Counted from the first letter of the stretch, positions 16,266 to 24,775 are shown. The stretch is DNA of 52,037 bases from Macrococcus epidermidis (GCF_003259695.1 NZ_PZJH01000010.1:1-52037), one strand, 5' to 3'. Notes: generated by a model from the letters alone, not told the origin. Numbers and translations: made by a program.

Positions 16266-17493
16266 TTGCTTTTGGTGACTGATACCATTCTTTAAGAAAT
16301 GCATACAATACTTGAGAGAATTGTTCTAACTCTGTTGCACTGATCCTTTCGTCCACACTATGTGCTTCAGATAATTGTCCTGGTCCATAAAGGATCGTCG
16401 GTATACCGAAGTCTGCTAACCATCCACCATCTGTAACAGTTGAGCTCATTTCGTGTTTTAGAGGTGTATTGAATACTGATTGATGAGATGTCGCTAGCAG
16501 TTCGAACCCTGGATGGTTTATAGGTACTGTAAAACTTGGGAATATTTCACCTTTATCTTCAATCATTGAAGTGCCGCCCCACTGAAAAGAAAGTGGATTT
16601 TCTCTTAACCATATATCAGCATCGGCTACTTTATTTAAATAATCTTCTATTTCTTTCGTAATATCATGATAATTTTCTTCAGGTAAATAATGAACCGTAA
16701 TCCAGAGTTTACATTCATCTGCAATAAAGGCTGGATGTCTGCCCCCTTCAATGACCGCCGGATTAATCGTATTTGCACCTGCAGGCATTCCAGGACTTGA
16801 TTTCATTACTGCCCAGTGCTGTTCAAGTTCTCTTAAAGCGGTGATCACTTTCATCATTTTTTCGATTGCACTGGCCCCAAACAAACCACCGCCTGCATGG
16901 ATGGTATTTCTTCTTGCTCCGTCGTGGATGGTATTATTGCTTTTAACAGTAATCCATCCTGTAATAACGCCACCTTGACCTTGTGCTACACAGTCACTTG
17001 TGTCTAATACCAGTGCTAAATCAGCTTTAGGAGAATGTTCGCAGGCAGTTTTTGTCCCGGCTTCTCCAACTTCTTCACCGACGACTGAATGAACAATAAT
17101 ATCTCCTTTAGGCTGAATGTTTTCGTGTGATAGTCTTTCCAATACATAAAATAATGCACTCATGCCACCTTTCATATCACTGACACCTCGCCCATATAAC
17201 CAGTCATCAACTTGAGTGAGCTGAAATGGCGGATATGTCCATTCATCTTCGCTTACTTCAGCAACATCTACATGTCCGTTTAATATTAATTTTGGAGCAT
17301 TTGCATCCGTACCTTTTAGTGTCGCTACGATTACAGAATCATTTTTATACAGTGGAATTCTTTCGATTTGAAAGTTAAGATTTTTTAGTAGCTGTTCAAT
17401 TTCATTTTGTATTGGGTCTGTATTTCTTGCTGGAGGACTTTCAGTATTATAACTGATTAATAAATCGAGTATGTCGTAAAGTCGGTTGTTCAA
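16255..17493 (-). CDS. M20 family metallopeptidase/deacylase (ArgE/DapE-like)
   Basis: Cytoplasmic di-zinc amidohydrolase of 412 aa. Metal ligands and catalytic residues are visible in NGHVDV, GRGVSDMKGG and GEEVGEAGT, with the dimerisation insert in the middle and the late metal-binding His near SEAHSVDE. Such enzymes release acyl groups from amino acids (acetylornithine or succinyl-diaminopimelate type) or cut dipeptides; the substrate is unassigned. The open frame reaches ATG 17577, but AAGGAGTGATTGAT before TTG 17493 (NNRLYDILDLLISYNTESPP) marks the start and matches family N-termini. It follows the small-protein operon by 87 bp. Confidence 0.88.
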   Translation of the reverse strand: MNNRLYDILDLLISYNTESPPARNTDPIQNEIEQLLKNLNFQIERIPLYKNDSVIVATLKGTDANAPKLILNGHVDVAEVSEDEWTYPPFQLTQVDDWLYGRGVSDMKGGMSALFYVLERLSHENIQPKGDIIVHSVVGEEVGEAGTKTACEHSPKADLALVLDTSDCVAQGQGGVITGWITVKSNNTIHDGARRNTIHAGGGLFGASAIEKMMKVITALRELEQHWAVMKSSPGMPAGANTINPAVIEGGRHPAFIADECKLWITVHYLPEENYHDITKEIEDYLNKVADADIWLRENPLSFQWGGTSMIEDKGEIFPSFTVPINHPGFELLATSHQSVFNTPLKHEMSSTVTDGGWLADFGIPTILYGPGQLSEAHSVDERISATELEQFSQVLYAFLKEWYQSPKAKTV

Positions 17494-17580
17494 ATCAATC
17501 ACTCCTTCATCATGTTGATTTAAGTATAACAACGAATAGGATGAATTTGGAAATGAAAAGGGGATGTCCGAAGACATCCC

Positions 17581-17847
17581 TTATTTCCATCGTTCTAATT
17601 TCTTCAATTGCATCGGATAGAAAGCTTTCATCATAAATTTAGCAACTGGATTCCCTTTGCCATTTGAAATACCTTGCTTACCGCGTTCAAGCATTTCTTC
17701 CATCGTAATATTAGGATCAATATACTTACCGTCTTTGTAACAATAATTACAATACTTAGAGCTTAAGCTCCCATCAACTTCTGTACCACGAACATCTTCA
17801 CCGTGCAGATTAAGTGGCATACCACAACTTTGACAAAATTTCTCCAT
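17581..17847 (-). CDS. Zinc-ribbon protein, 88 aa
   Basis: Small protein with an N-terminal zinc ribbon (CQSCGMPL near residue 5 and YCNYCYKDG near residue 32, giving four Cys ligands) of the putative Zn_ribbon_2 type, followed by a helical C-terminus. The function is unknown. It begins at ATG 17847 after GGAGC. It is the last gene of a four-gene set (SRPBCC, DUF1761, VOC, zinc ribbon) with gaps of about 10 bp or overlaps, so it is surely cotranscribed. Confidence 0.85.
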   Translation of the reverse strand: MEKFCQSCGMPLNLHGEDVRGTEVDGSLSSKYCNYCYKDGKYIDPNITMEEMLERGKQGISNGKGNPVAKFMMKAFYPMQLKKLERWK

Positions 17848-17858
17848 ATGAATGCTCC

Positions 17859-18230
17859 TTATACATGTTGATCAAATAATAATGTATTACCGTCTAAATC
17901 TTTTACCATAAAATATCCTGGGCCAGATTCGTTCTCAGCTGTTAACGGTGTGATGAAATCATAACCTGCTGCCTCTAATTTAGCTGCGATTTCACGTACA
18001 TCTGTACCAGCAATTTCCTGACCTTTCTCATTCCATTTCGGATTAAACGTCATCATAAACTCTTCAAACATTCCTTGAAATAATCCGATACGTGCTGCAC
18101 CATTACTTAACACAACCCAGTTTTGCGTAATGTCGCCACTGACTTGTTCAAATCCTAATGTTTGATAAAACTTAAGTGATGCATGAATATCCTTTACCGG
18201 TAAACTTACTGAAAAATTGCCTAATTCCAT
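17859..18230 (-). CDS. VOC family protein (glyoxalase/bleomycin-resistance fold)
   Basis: 123-aa single VOC protein with paired beta-alpha-beta-beta-beta halves: SVSLPVKDIHASLKFYQTLG at the start and GPGYFMVKDLDGNTLLFDQH at the end. Enzymatic activity is unknown. ATG 18230 follows AGGAGTG with 7-nt spacing and is preferred over the in-frame TTG just upstream. Third gene of the minus-strand operon. Confidence 0.88.
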   Translation of the reverse strand: MELGNFSVSLPVKDIHASLKFYQTLGFEQVSGDITQNWVVLSNGAARIGLFQGMFEEFMMTFNPKWNEKGQEIAGTDVREIAAKLEAAGYDFITPLTAENESGPGYFMVKDLDGNTLLFDQHV

Positions 18231-18243
18231 CAATCTTCACTCC

Positions 18244-18624
18244 TTATCCAAAATAGTATGCTGCTAACGTCATGATCATAATACAAATCAGTTTGTAACT
18301 TTCATTAATTGCGATTAATTTAAAGGATTTCATTTCAAAGAAATAGTTTTTAAGAGCTGAAAAGATAGAAATAATTGCAATCGTAAATCCAGCACAGAAA
18401 ATATTTAAATCTGTGTGCGACAATATGAAAAAGATGAGTAGTGATACAAGAATTTCTACTACAAAACCTGTAATCATTTGAGGTGTACCACTACCTGCTG
18501 CTTTGATTTGTTCATCTGAAATGCCGACTTCGCGTTGCCATAACTTACCGAATAATACGGTATACCAAAGTGCGCCTACCATAAAGGCTAATGCTCCGGC
18601 AATAATTGCTGCTAATATACTCAT
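18244..18624 (-). CDS. DUF1761 membrane protein
   Basis: 126-aa protein with four hydrophobic helices; the N-terminal AGALAFMVGALWYTVLFGKLW is typical of DUF1761. The function is unknown. Its ATG (18622-18624) shares one base with the stop codon of the upstream SRPBCC gene, indicating translational coupling. GGAGAAAAA is the ribosome site. Confidence 0.87.
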   Translation of the reverse strand: MSILAAIIAGALAFMVGALWYTVLFGKLWQREVGISDEQIKAAGSGTPQMITGFVVEILVSLLIFFILSHTDLNIFCAGFTIAIISIFSALKNYFFEMKSFKLIAINESYKLICIMIMTLAAYYFG

Positions 18625-19082
18625 TAATTTTTCTCCTTCATTGCTTCTACTTTTACGCGCTGCATAAAATCATCAACAACTTTTTGATTTTGTTTTTTTG
18701 GCATTAATTTAAGCATCGCTTTTCCAGCAAAGTTGACTCCTTTATTCGAACCGCTGTAAATGAAGCGCGTTTCGTTCTCAGAAATCTTTTCCAATACATA
18801 ATCAGCTTCAATATCAAACATCTTGGCAAGCTGAAATCCAGACTTATTATGCTTACGAGTAGGTGTATCCTCATGATCTAGATCAGTGACTATATACTTC
18901 ATCACTTTGTTGCCTTCTTTGTATGATTGCTCATACGTCGAACCAACAACACCAGGTTTCTTTTCTAACACTTTCATTTCGACAACTTGAGGCATAATGC
19001 GTTGTATATTCTCTAAATCAAATAAAGACCAGACTTTTTCGATATTCACAGGTAATATCATTTCTTCTTTCCAAGTTAGCAT
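18624..19082 (-). CDS. SRPBCC (START-like) domain protein
   Basis: 152-aa protein of the polyketide-cyclase/START-like ligand-binding fold: LTWKEEMILPVNIEKVWSLF at the start and a long C-terminal helix (VVDDFMQRVKVEAMKE). These proteins bind hydrophobic ligands; here neither ligand nor reaction is known. TTGGAGG precedes ATG 19082. First gene of the small-protein operon, divergent from the S51 peptidase gene. Confidence 0.85.
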   Translation of the reverse strand: MLTWKEEMILPVNIEKVWSLFDLENIQRIMPQVVEMKVLEKKPGVVGSTYEQSYKEGNKVMKYIVTDLDHEDTPTRKHNKSGFQLAKMFDIEADYVLEKISENETRFIYSGSNKGVNFAGKAMLKLMPKKQNQKVVDDFMQRVKVEAMKEKN

Positions 19083-19239
19083 AAGTAACCTCCAAAAGTT
19101 TATTCAATTTAATCTTAAACGATATTTTATAAATTAGCTAAAGTAAAGTGAGAAAATACACTGATAGGAATGATTACGGTTAGATTTGAATGGAAAAATT
19201 CAGAAGTATAAATTATATTTTAGAAAAGGAGATATGACC

Positions 19240-19842
19240 ATGACTGTTTTAATATCAGGTGGGGGAACGAAAGAAAGTAATATTATTGTTAATCAATATT
19301 TTGCTGATTTAATTAATAATGGCTCTGTATTGTATTTCCCAAATGCAGGTGATGAAACAATCAGGACTCATCAAGAAAGCTATAAGTATGTTAAAGATAT
19401 GTTTGAAAGTGTAGGGATTCACAACATCGATCTATGCGTTGATTTCAATCAAATCACAGAAGAAATATTGGACAAATATGATGCCGTATATATTAGCGGT
19501 GGATCCATATCTAAGTTAGTTGGTGAAATGAGAACAGCAGATATCGTAGATTTAATTACTAATTTTGAGAAAGAAAATGTGATTTACGGACAAAGTGCCG
19601 GAGGAATATCATTAGGTAAAGATGTATCTTATTTTGAAGAAGCAAAGGAAACTAAACCATTAGGATTAATTGACTATGCGATTACCTGTCATTATAAAGA
19701 TGAATATTATGAGCGTGTATTTAAAGGAACTAAAATAAATACATATTGCATTCGTGATAATGAAGCAGTACTTTTTGATGGAGATGATGTTAAATTCATC
19801 AATGGAATTTCATTATATATAGAAAGAAATAATTTTGAATAA
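19240..19842 (+). CDS. Peptidase S51-like (dipeptidase E/cyanophycinase family)
   Basis: 200-aa cytoplasmic serine hydrolase. The nucleophile elbow GQSAGGISLG holds the catalytic Ser, VYISGGSISKL precedes it, and CHYKDEYYE is in the place of the His region. Dipeptidase E cleaves Asp-Xaa dipeptides, but this member is shorter than E. coli PepE (229 aa) and specificity is not assured. The open frame reaches 19186, but AAAGGAG points to ATG 19240 (TVLISGGG), the natural first strand. Confidence 0.8.
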   Translation: MTVLISGGGTKESNIIVNQYFADLINNGSVLYFPNAGDETIRTHQESYKYVKDMFESVGIHNIDLCVDFNQITEEILDKYDAVYISGGSISKLVGEMRTADIVDLITNFEKENVIYGQSAGGISLGKDVSYFEEAKETKPLGLIDYAITCHYKDEYYERVFKGTKINTYCIRDNEAVLFDGDDVKFINGISLYIERNNFE

Positions 19843-19924
19843 ATTTTACTTAAATCATATATCCGATTATACTAAAAGCGTGAATTAAAATTGTACAAAA
19901 TATAAAACTAAAGGGGATTACAAC

Positions 19925-20362
19925 ATGATTAAAGCGGTTCAGTATTTCAATTTCCACAATTCATTAGAAGTGTTAGGTTTTTACGAGAAGCATTTAGGTG
20001 CAAAGATTATTAATAAGACGATGGGCGATGATGAAATGTTTAGAGATATGCCTGAAGAGTACAAAATGCCTGAAGAAGTTGCAAAACAGTTTGTAATGAA
20101 TGCTGAATTTGAGATTTTAGGACAGCGTTTTATGATTAGTGATTCTTGGGGACAACGTGAAGTGAACAATGAAGGTACATCAGTTTGTTTCACATTTGAT
20201 GTTAACGATGAAGAAGATGTTAAGCAAGCGACAGATTTCTACCATAAAGCGATTGAAGCGGGTTGCAAAGAAGCGATGCCACTTGGTCAAACAGAATGGT
20301 CTAAATTATATGGTTACTTTAATGATCCATTCGGTGTAACTTGGATGATTAACGCTTGTTAA
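19925..20362 (+). CDS. VOC family protein (PhnB-like), second copy
   Basis: 145-aa PhnB-like VOC protein with the same layout as the gene at 8456-8884: VQYFNFHNSLEVLGFYEKHL, then QFVMNAEFEILGQRFMISD, then KLYGYFNDPFGVTWMIN. The catalytic role is unknown. Ribosome site AAAGGGG before ATG 19925. It is monocistronic, ending at the terminator at 20371, directly before the 61-bp repeat array. Confidence 0.87.
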   Translation: MIKAVQYFNFHNSLEVLGFYEKHLGAKIINKTMGDDEMFRDMPEEYKMPEEVAKQFVMNAEFEILGQRFMISDSWGQREVNNEGTSVCFTFDVNDEEDVKQATDFYHKAIEAGCKEAMPLGQTEWSKLYGYFNDPFGVTWMINAC

Positions 20363-20370
20363 ACATATGG

Positions 20371-20404
20371 AATGCTTTCTCCGTTTGGAGGAAGTATTTT
20401 TTTG
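20371..20404 (+). terminator. Terminator of second PhnB-like gene
   Basis: AATGCTTTCTCC and GGAGGAAGTATT pair with G-U wobbles around GTTT, followed by T-rich sequence. Confidence 0.85.
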
Positions 20405-20410
20405 TGAAGA

Positions 20411-20612
20411 TTTATCGGCCAAGAAATCCAGAAAAATGGCCAAATCCCGAAATGATGGCCGATAAATCAAAAATATCGGCCAAGAAATCCAGAAAAATGG
20501 CCAAATCCCGAAATGATGGCCGATAAATCAAAAATATCGGCCATGAAATCTGGAAAAATGGCCAAATCCCAAAATGATGGCCGATAAATCGAAAATATCG
20601 GTCAAGAAATCC
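20411..20612. repeat. 61-bp intergenic tandem repeat array
   Basis: Units begin at 20414, 20475, 20536 and 20597 (partial), with exact 61-bp periodicity. Each unit starts ATCGGCC and later contains GGCCGATAAA, so it carries an internal inverted repeat (TTTATCGGCC at 20411-20420 with GGCCGATAAA at 20457-20466), plus a central AATGGCCAAATCCC. Copies differ by a few substitutions only. The family is unrelated in sequence to the array at 1-157 except for GGCC/CCGAT-rich blocks. It fills most of the 376-bp gap before the ABC operon. Confidence 0.93.
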
Positions 20613-20650
20613 TCAACAATACAACGTTTTACATTCTCTTCATCATCTAT

Positions 20651-20664
20651 ATGACAAATGTCAT
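20651..20664. promoter_or_regulatory. Palindrome upstream of ABC/two-component operon
   Basis: ATGACA-AA-TGTCAT is a perfect inverted repeat 75 bp before the ABC ATPase start and is followed by TTCATGACGTATGTGAA, a looser dyad. Placement suits a response-regulator site; this is inference. Confidence 0.45.
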
Positions 20665-20738
20665 CTCAATTTCATGACGTATGTGAATTATCATAGAATG
20701 CTCTTTCCTGTTTAATGTAGATAAGGAGGGAGATAACG

Positions 20739-21614
20739 ATGATTACGATTCACAACCTAAGTAAAGATATCGATAAGAAACATATTTTAAAGCATATCAA
20801 TCTAACGATTAATAAAGGCGATACAATCGCATTAGTTGGTCCGAATGGTGCGGGTAAATCAACGTTAATTGATTGTTTGTTAGGTAATAAGAAATTAACT
20901 TCAGGTGATATTGATGGACAGCACTTAATACTGGATCATACAAAAACAAGTGTTTTATATCAACAAACATACTTTACACCGAATATGAAGGTTTATCAGA
21001 TCATAGAACTATTTCAGAATCTTTATCCGAATGCTTTGACCAAAGAAGAGATAAAAGCCATTACATTATTTGATGATGCATTATTAAACACGGAAGCAGA
21101 GAAAATTTCAGGTGGTCAAAAGCGTATTTTAGATGTGGCACTAACTTTAATCGGACGTCCGGAGTTTATTATTTTAGATGAACCGACTGTCGGAATGGAC
21201 ACTTCAACACGCAGAAGATTTTATGATTTAATCAAAACGTTGAAATCAGAAGGTAAAACGATACTATTTACATCACATTATATAGAAGAAGTTGAAAGTT
21301 TATCTGAGCGTATTGTTGTTCTGCACCAAGGTGAAATTGTACGTGACTCTACGCCGCGTGCACTAAGAGAAGAATCTACTCAGAAACAACTCGTATTACC
21401 TAGGAAATATGAGAATGTCACGAAACAAATTTCTGATATTGCATTCTCAAAAATTGAGGGTGAATATATAGTGATACATACATCTCTAGTAGACGAAGTG
21501 ATTAAAGTGTTGATTGATCAACAAATTAGTTTCGAACATGTTGAGATTACAAACGAGTCATTATTAGATAGAGTATTTAAAGCTGTGGAGGAGGAGCGTC
21601 ATGAAACAGTTTAA
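20739..21614 (+). CDS. ABC transporter ATP-binding protein
   Basis: 291-aa ATPase subunit. Walker A GPNGAGKST near residue 35, signature ISGGQKR, Walker B FIILDEPTVGMD and the switch His in FTSHYIEEVESLSERI. The C-terminal extension of about 80 residues is typical of drug or lantibiotic export ATPases. AAGGAGGG lies before ATG 20739. It overlaps the permease gene by 14 bp and is first in a four-gene operon with a NarL-type two-component system, a layout like B. subtilis lnrLMN/lnrJK (linearmycin resistance), but with one permease instead of two. Confidence 0.93.
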   Translation: MITIHNLSKDIDKKHILKHINLTINKGDTIALVGPNGAGKSTLIDCLLGNKKLTSGDIDGQHLILDHTKTSVLYQQTYFTPNMKVYQIIELFQNLYPNALTKEEIKAITLFDDALLNTEAEKISGGQKRILDVALTLIGRPEFIILDEPTVGMDTSTRRRFYDLIKTLKSEGKTILFTSHYIEEVESLSERIVVLHQGEIVRDSTPRALREESTQKQLVLPRKYENVTKQISDIAFSKIEGEYIVIHTSLVDEVIKVLIDQQISFEHVEITNESLLDRVFKAVEEERHETV

Positions 21615-22338
21615 AGCGATGTTAAAATATGAAATGATTGATTTAAGTCAACGTAAAAGTGTATTTATTTTATCTACATTATTGCCGGTGATCTTTTTCT
21701 TAGTGTTTTCTTCGGTTATGAAAATTCCAGACAAAAATATTCAAGAACATTTTGTTCGTGATTATATGTTATCGATGACGACATTTAGTCTGACGAGCTT
21801 TGCGATCATTACCTTTCCTTTAGAGATGATCAATGATAAAGAGAAAGGCTGGAGTAGAGCGCTGTTTCGTACACCGCTCAATCCTTCATATTACTATATA
21901 TGCAAAGTGATAAAAATATTGATGATGTATATGTTGTCGATTCTGATTGTATTTTTAGTAGGGCATTTTATTAAAGGTGTTAATATGAGTCTGATAGAAT
22001 GGTTAGTTTGTTACTTTGGACTGCTATTTGGTGGACTTATATTTTTAACATTTGGCATTCTGTTGTCACAATTTAAAGATGCACAGAAAGTAAGTACTTT
22101 CGGTAATATTCTATATTTAGGATTAGCAATGCTGGGTGGACTGTGGTTCCCGGTAATGACATTTCCAGAGTGGTTGCAACCGATTGCAAAACTTACTCCA
22201 ACATATAACTTTAAAAATATTGCTGCCGGACAGTTTGAGAAGCATTATCCATTTGAATCTATTGGTATTTTACTACTCTATGCTGTTATATTTATAATGA
22301 TGAGTATATGGATCAGAAGGAGAACGGAAGTGATTTAA
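21601..22338 (+). CDS. ABC-2 type transporter permease
   Basis: 245-aa membrane subunit with six predicted helices and an extracytoplasmic segment after the first (about residues 40-60), the ABC-2 pattern. LGLAMLGGLWFPVMTFPEWLQ near the C-terminal third is characteristic of this family. It presumably exports an antimicrobial or lipid-active compound together with the upstream ATPase. ATG 21601 lies within the end of the ATPase gene behind GGAGGAG; its stop abuts the TTG start of the kinase gene. Confidence 0.9.
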   Translation: MKQFKAMLKYEMIDLSQRKSVFILSTLLPVIFFLVFSSVMKIPDKNIQEHFVRDYMLSMTTFSLTSFAIITFPLEMINDKEKGWSRALFRTPLNPSYYYICKVIKILMMYMLSILIVFLVGHFIKGVNMSLIEWLVCYFGLLFGGLIFLTFGILLSQFKDAQKVSTFGNILYLGLAMLGGLWFPVMTFPEWLQPIAKLTPTYNFKNIAAGQFEKHYPFESIGILLLYAVIFIMMSIWIRRRTEVI

Positions 22339-23409
22339 TTGAACTGGCTATTTATTAAAATATTACAGTACGGAACGTCTTTAATATTTCTGATATTTCC
22401 TATAACTGAGATGCTTGCTACAGAAGAAATGAGTTGGAAAGTATTCAAATTGTTCTTTATTTTACTGTATATTTTTTCGGCAGTATTTATGATGAATAGC
22501 AATACAAGTAAATATATACCTATTGTTATTGGATGTTTACTTACGTCTATTACAGTATTTATTCATTTTTGCAACTTCGGTAACATATTGTTCTATTTAT
22601 TTCCTATATCTTATGTCCCATATATACTTAGAAAAAGAGTGAATTCTCTGTATGGGAAAATAACGATTGGTAGTTTTGTGCTCAACTATATTGCAATTTG
22701 TGTGCAGGACTATGCATATGGCTTGGAACTCATTCCACATTTTTTCTTTGTATTGATGATGGCCGTTTCTATGGATTATTTTGCTGAACATTCTCGTAAA
22801 ATATATGAACTAAACATTAAGAATGAAAAGCTTGCGTTGCTTTCTACACAAATTGAACGTAATCGTATTTCTCAGGATTTACATGACTCACTCGGGCAGG
22901 TATTTAGTACGCTTGCTGTCAAATCTGAACTTGCGGTGAAATTGATCGATAAATATCCTGATATGGCGAAAGAGGAGTTACAGGAAATTCATTCACTATC
23001 ACAGGAATCATTATATAAAGTAAGGTCAATCATTGAAGATATTAAATCGACTACAATTGAGGATGAAGTAACACAAGTTGAGAAAATATTGAATGATGCA
23101 AATATTGAAATTGAGAGAAAGGTTCATTACGAGTCTGTTAATGAAATTCAGCAGCATGAAATTAGTATGCTGATTAAAGAACTGATTAATAATGTTATCA
23201 AACATAGTGAGGCAACGAAAGTTCAACTTCTTATTGATCAAGTTGATAACATATTAAATTTATCATTGAGTGATAATGGTAAAGGATTATCAAATGGTAT
23301 GAGTTTAAAAAGTATCGAAGCGCGAGCGCAGGCAATGGATGGTATCGTGAAAACGAAAAGCTTAAATCCAGGACTTGGCGTATATGTCACAGTAGAGGTG
23401 AAGTCATGA
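22339..23409 (+). CDS. NarL-type sensor histidine kinase (HisKA_3)
   Basis: 356-aa membrane kinase. Several hydrophobic helices cover residues about 5-145 with almost no extracellular loops, as in intramembrane-sensing DesK/LnrJ kinases. The HisKA_3 motif ERNRISQDLHDSLGQ has phosphoacceptor His182; the N box is ELINNVIKHS and the G box DNGKGLSNG. It starts at TTG 22339 immediately after the permease stop and overlaps the regulator by 4 bp (ATGA). Lack of a sensor domain suggests it senses membrane perturbation or the transporter itself. Confidence 0.92.
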   Translation: MNWLFIKILQYGTSLIFLIFPITEMLATEEMSWKVFKLFFILLYIFSAVFMMNSNTSKYIPIVIGCLLTSITVFIHFCNFGNILFYLFPISYVPYILRKRVNSLYGKITIGSFVLNYIAICVQDYAYGLELIPHFFFVLMMAVSMDYFAEHSRKIYELNIKNEKLALLSTQIERNRISQDLHDSLGQVFSTLAVKSELAVKLIDKYPDMAKEELQEIHSLSQESLYKVRSIIEDIKSTTIEDEVTQVEKILNDANIEIERKVHYESVNEIQQHEISMLIKELINNVIKHSEATKVQLLIDQVDNILNLSLSDNGKGLSNGMSLKSIEARAQAMDGIVKTKSLNPGLGVYVTVEVKS

Positions 23410-24002
23410 AATTACTACATGCAGAAGACCAAAGTATGTTACGTGAAGCAATGAAGAAACTGTTGGTGATTAGTGGTACGTTTGATGAAATTGTAAGTGT
23501 GTCGAACGGCGCAGAAGCAATCAATGCTATTGATGACTCATTTGATATTGCATTGCTTGATATTGAAATGCCAGAAAAGAGCGGATTAGAAGTGCTTGCA
23601 TATATTCGAGAACACAAGTTAGATGTAAAAGTTATTATAGTCACAACATTTAAACGTCCTGGTTATTTTGGACGTGCTGTAAATTTAGATGTGGACGCAT
23701 ATGTATTAAAAGAACGCTCAGTAGATGAACTTACAGAGACGATTCATTCTGTCATGCAAGGGAAAAAAGAGTATAGTCCAGAACTACTGCCTTTAATGCT
23801 CACTAAAAATCCATTAACTGATAAGGAGCAGGAGATATTAAAGTTAATAGGAGAAGGATTGACGAGTAAAGAAATCAGTCAAAAGTTATTTTTGAGTGAT
23901 GGCACCGTCCGTAATTATACGAGCATTATTTTAGAAAAACTCGGAGCAGATAACAGAGTACTTGCATGGAAGATGGCAAAAGAATTGGGATTTATAGACT
24001 GA
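23406..24002 (+). CDS. NarL/LuxR-type response regulator
   Basis: 198-aa regulator. Receiver domain with phosphoacceptor Asp52 (ALLDIEMPEKSG), switch Thr/Lys in VTTFKRPGYF and YVLKERS; C-terminal LuxR helix-turn-helix LTDKEQEILKLIGEGLTSKE followed by DGTVRNYTSIILEKLGA. It pairs with the kinase through an ATGA overlap and probably activates its own ABC operon. The DesR/LnrK type is the closest match in style. Confidence 0.93.
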   Translation: MKLLHAEDQSMLREAMKKLLVISGTFDEIVSVSNGAEAINAIDDSFDIALLDIEMPEKSGLEVLAYIREHKLDVKVIIVTTFKRPGYFGRAVNLDVDAYVLKERSVDELTETIHSVMQGKKEYSPELLPLMLTKNPLTDKEQEILKLIGEGLTSKEISQKLFLSDGTVRNYTSIILEKLGADNRVLAWKMAKELGFID

Positions 24003-24035
24003 AGACTGTAAAAAATGCAGTCTTCTTTATTTTTA
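24001..24035 (+). terminator. Terminator of ABC/two-component operon
   Basis: GAAGACTG (24001-24008) pairs with CAGTCTTC (24018-24025), followed by TTTATTTTT. It overlaps the stop codon. Confidence 0.85.
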
Positions 24036-24041
24036 ATTTAA

Positions 24042-24102
24042 ATATAGACGTTCATCTATATTCGATGTATACTATAAGTGGAATATAGACAATCATCTAT
24101 AT
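24042..24102 (+). promoter_or_regulatory. ars promoter with two ArsR operators
   Basis: Two perfect inverted repeats ATATAGA-N6-TCTATAT lie at 24042-24061 and 24083-24102, 41 bp apart centre to centre. A promoter TAGACG (24045-24050), 17 bp, TATACT (24068-24073) lies between, so the first operator covers the -35 and the second covers the transcription start region. Confidence 0.85.
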
Positions 24103-24116
24103 AAAGAGGTGAAACG

Positions 24117-24425
24117 ATGGATTATGAATATTTGGCTAAGCTGTTGAAAGTTTTATCGGATAAGAATCGTCTGGAAATTGTGGATTTACTGAGCTGTGGT
24201 CCGTTATGTGCATGTGATATTTTAGAGCATTTTGAATTCTCGCAACCGACGTTATCGCATCATATGAAACAGTTGAAACAAAGCGGTATCGTAACGAGTT
24301 GGAAAGAGGGTACGAACGTGATGTACGCTAACAACTTAGAAGTCATCGAGCAAATCGTCAAATTACAAAATCAAATTTTTGTACCACATCAAAATTGTGT
24401 GTGCAAAACAAATGAGGAGTGTTAA
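24117..24425 (+). CDS. arsR: ArsR arsenical-resistance repressor
   Basis: 102-aa winged-helix repressor released by As(III)/Sb(III). The metal-binding Cys pair is in the recognition-helix region GPLCACDILEHF, the classical ELCVCDL-type site, followed by FSQPTLSHHMKQLKQSGIV. Further Cys residues occur in the C-terminal tail (NCVCKTNEEC). ATG 24117 follows AGAGGTGAAACG. It is first of six genes packed with gaps of 0-20 bp, under two strong operators. Confidence 0.95.
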   Translation: MDYEYLAKLLKVLSDKNRLEIVDLLSCGPLCACDILEHFEFSQPTLSHHMKQLKQSGIVTSWKEGTNVMYANNLEVIEQIVKLQNQIFVPHQNCVCKTNEEC

Positions 24426-24427
24426 TT

Positions 24428-24775
24428 ATGGTAGAAATTAAATTATTTGAACCAGCGATGTGTTGTTCTTCAGGTGTATGTGGCCCATCTCCTGATCAGG
24501 AACTGATTCGAGTGAATGGTGATATTGAAAAGATGAAACAAAATGGAATTAAAGTATTGCGTTACAACTTAACGAGCGCGCCGAATGCTTTTGTGCGACA
24601 TGAAGCAATCATGACATTAATCAAAGATAAAGGTGAAGCGATCATGCCGATTACGATGATTAACGACGAAGTTGTCAAAACAGGTAGTTATATGACAACA
24701 GATGAAGTATTAGATATTATCGTAGTTCATGATTTACAAAACAACTGTTGTGCCCCTGGGGATAACTGCTGTTAG
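24428..24775 (+). CDS. arsD: ArsD arsenic metallochaperone
   Basis: 115-aa chaperone that hands As(III) to ArsA. Cys12-Cys13 and Cys18 (MCCSSGVCG) form the transfer site; the vicinal Cys pairs at the C-terminus (NCCAPGDNCC) are also typical. ATG 24428 follows GAGGAGTG; the open frame's upstream ATG at 24419 would overlap arsR and is not needed. ArsD is expected only where ArsA is present, as here. Confidence 0.95.
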   Translation: MVEIKLFEPAMCCSSGVCGPSPDQELIRVNGDIEKMKQNGIKVLRYNLTSAPNAFVRHEAIMTLIKDKGEAIMPITMINDEVVKTGSYMTTDEVLDIIVVHDLQNNCCAPGDNCC

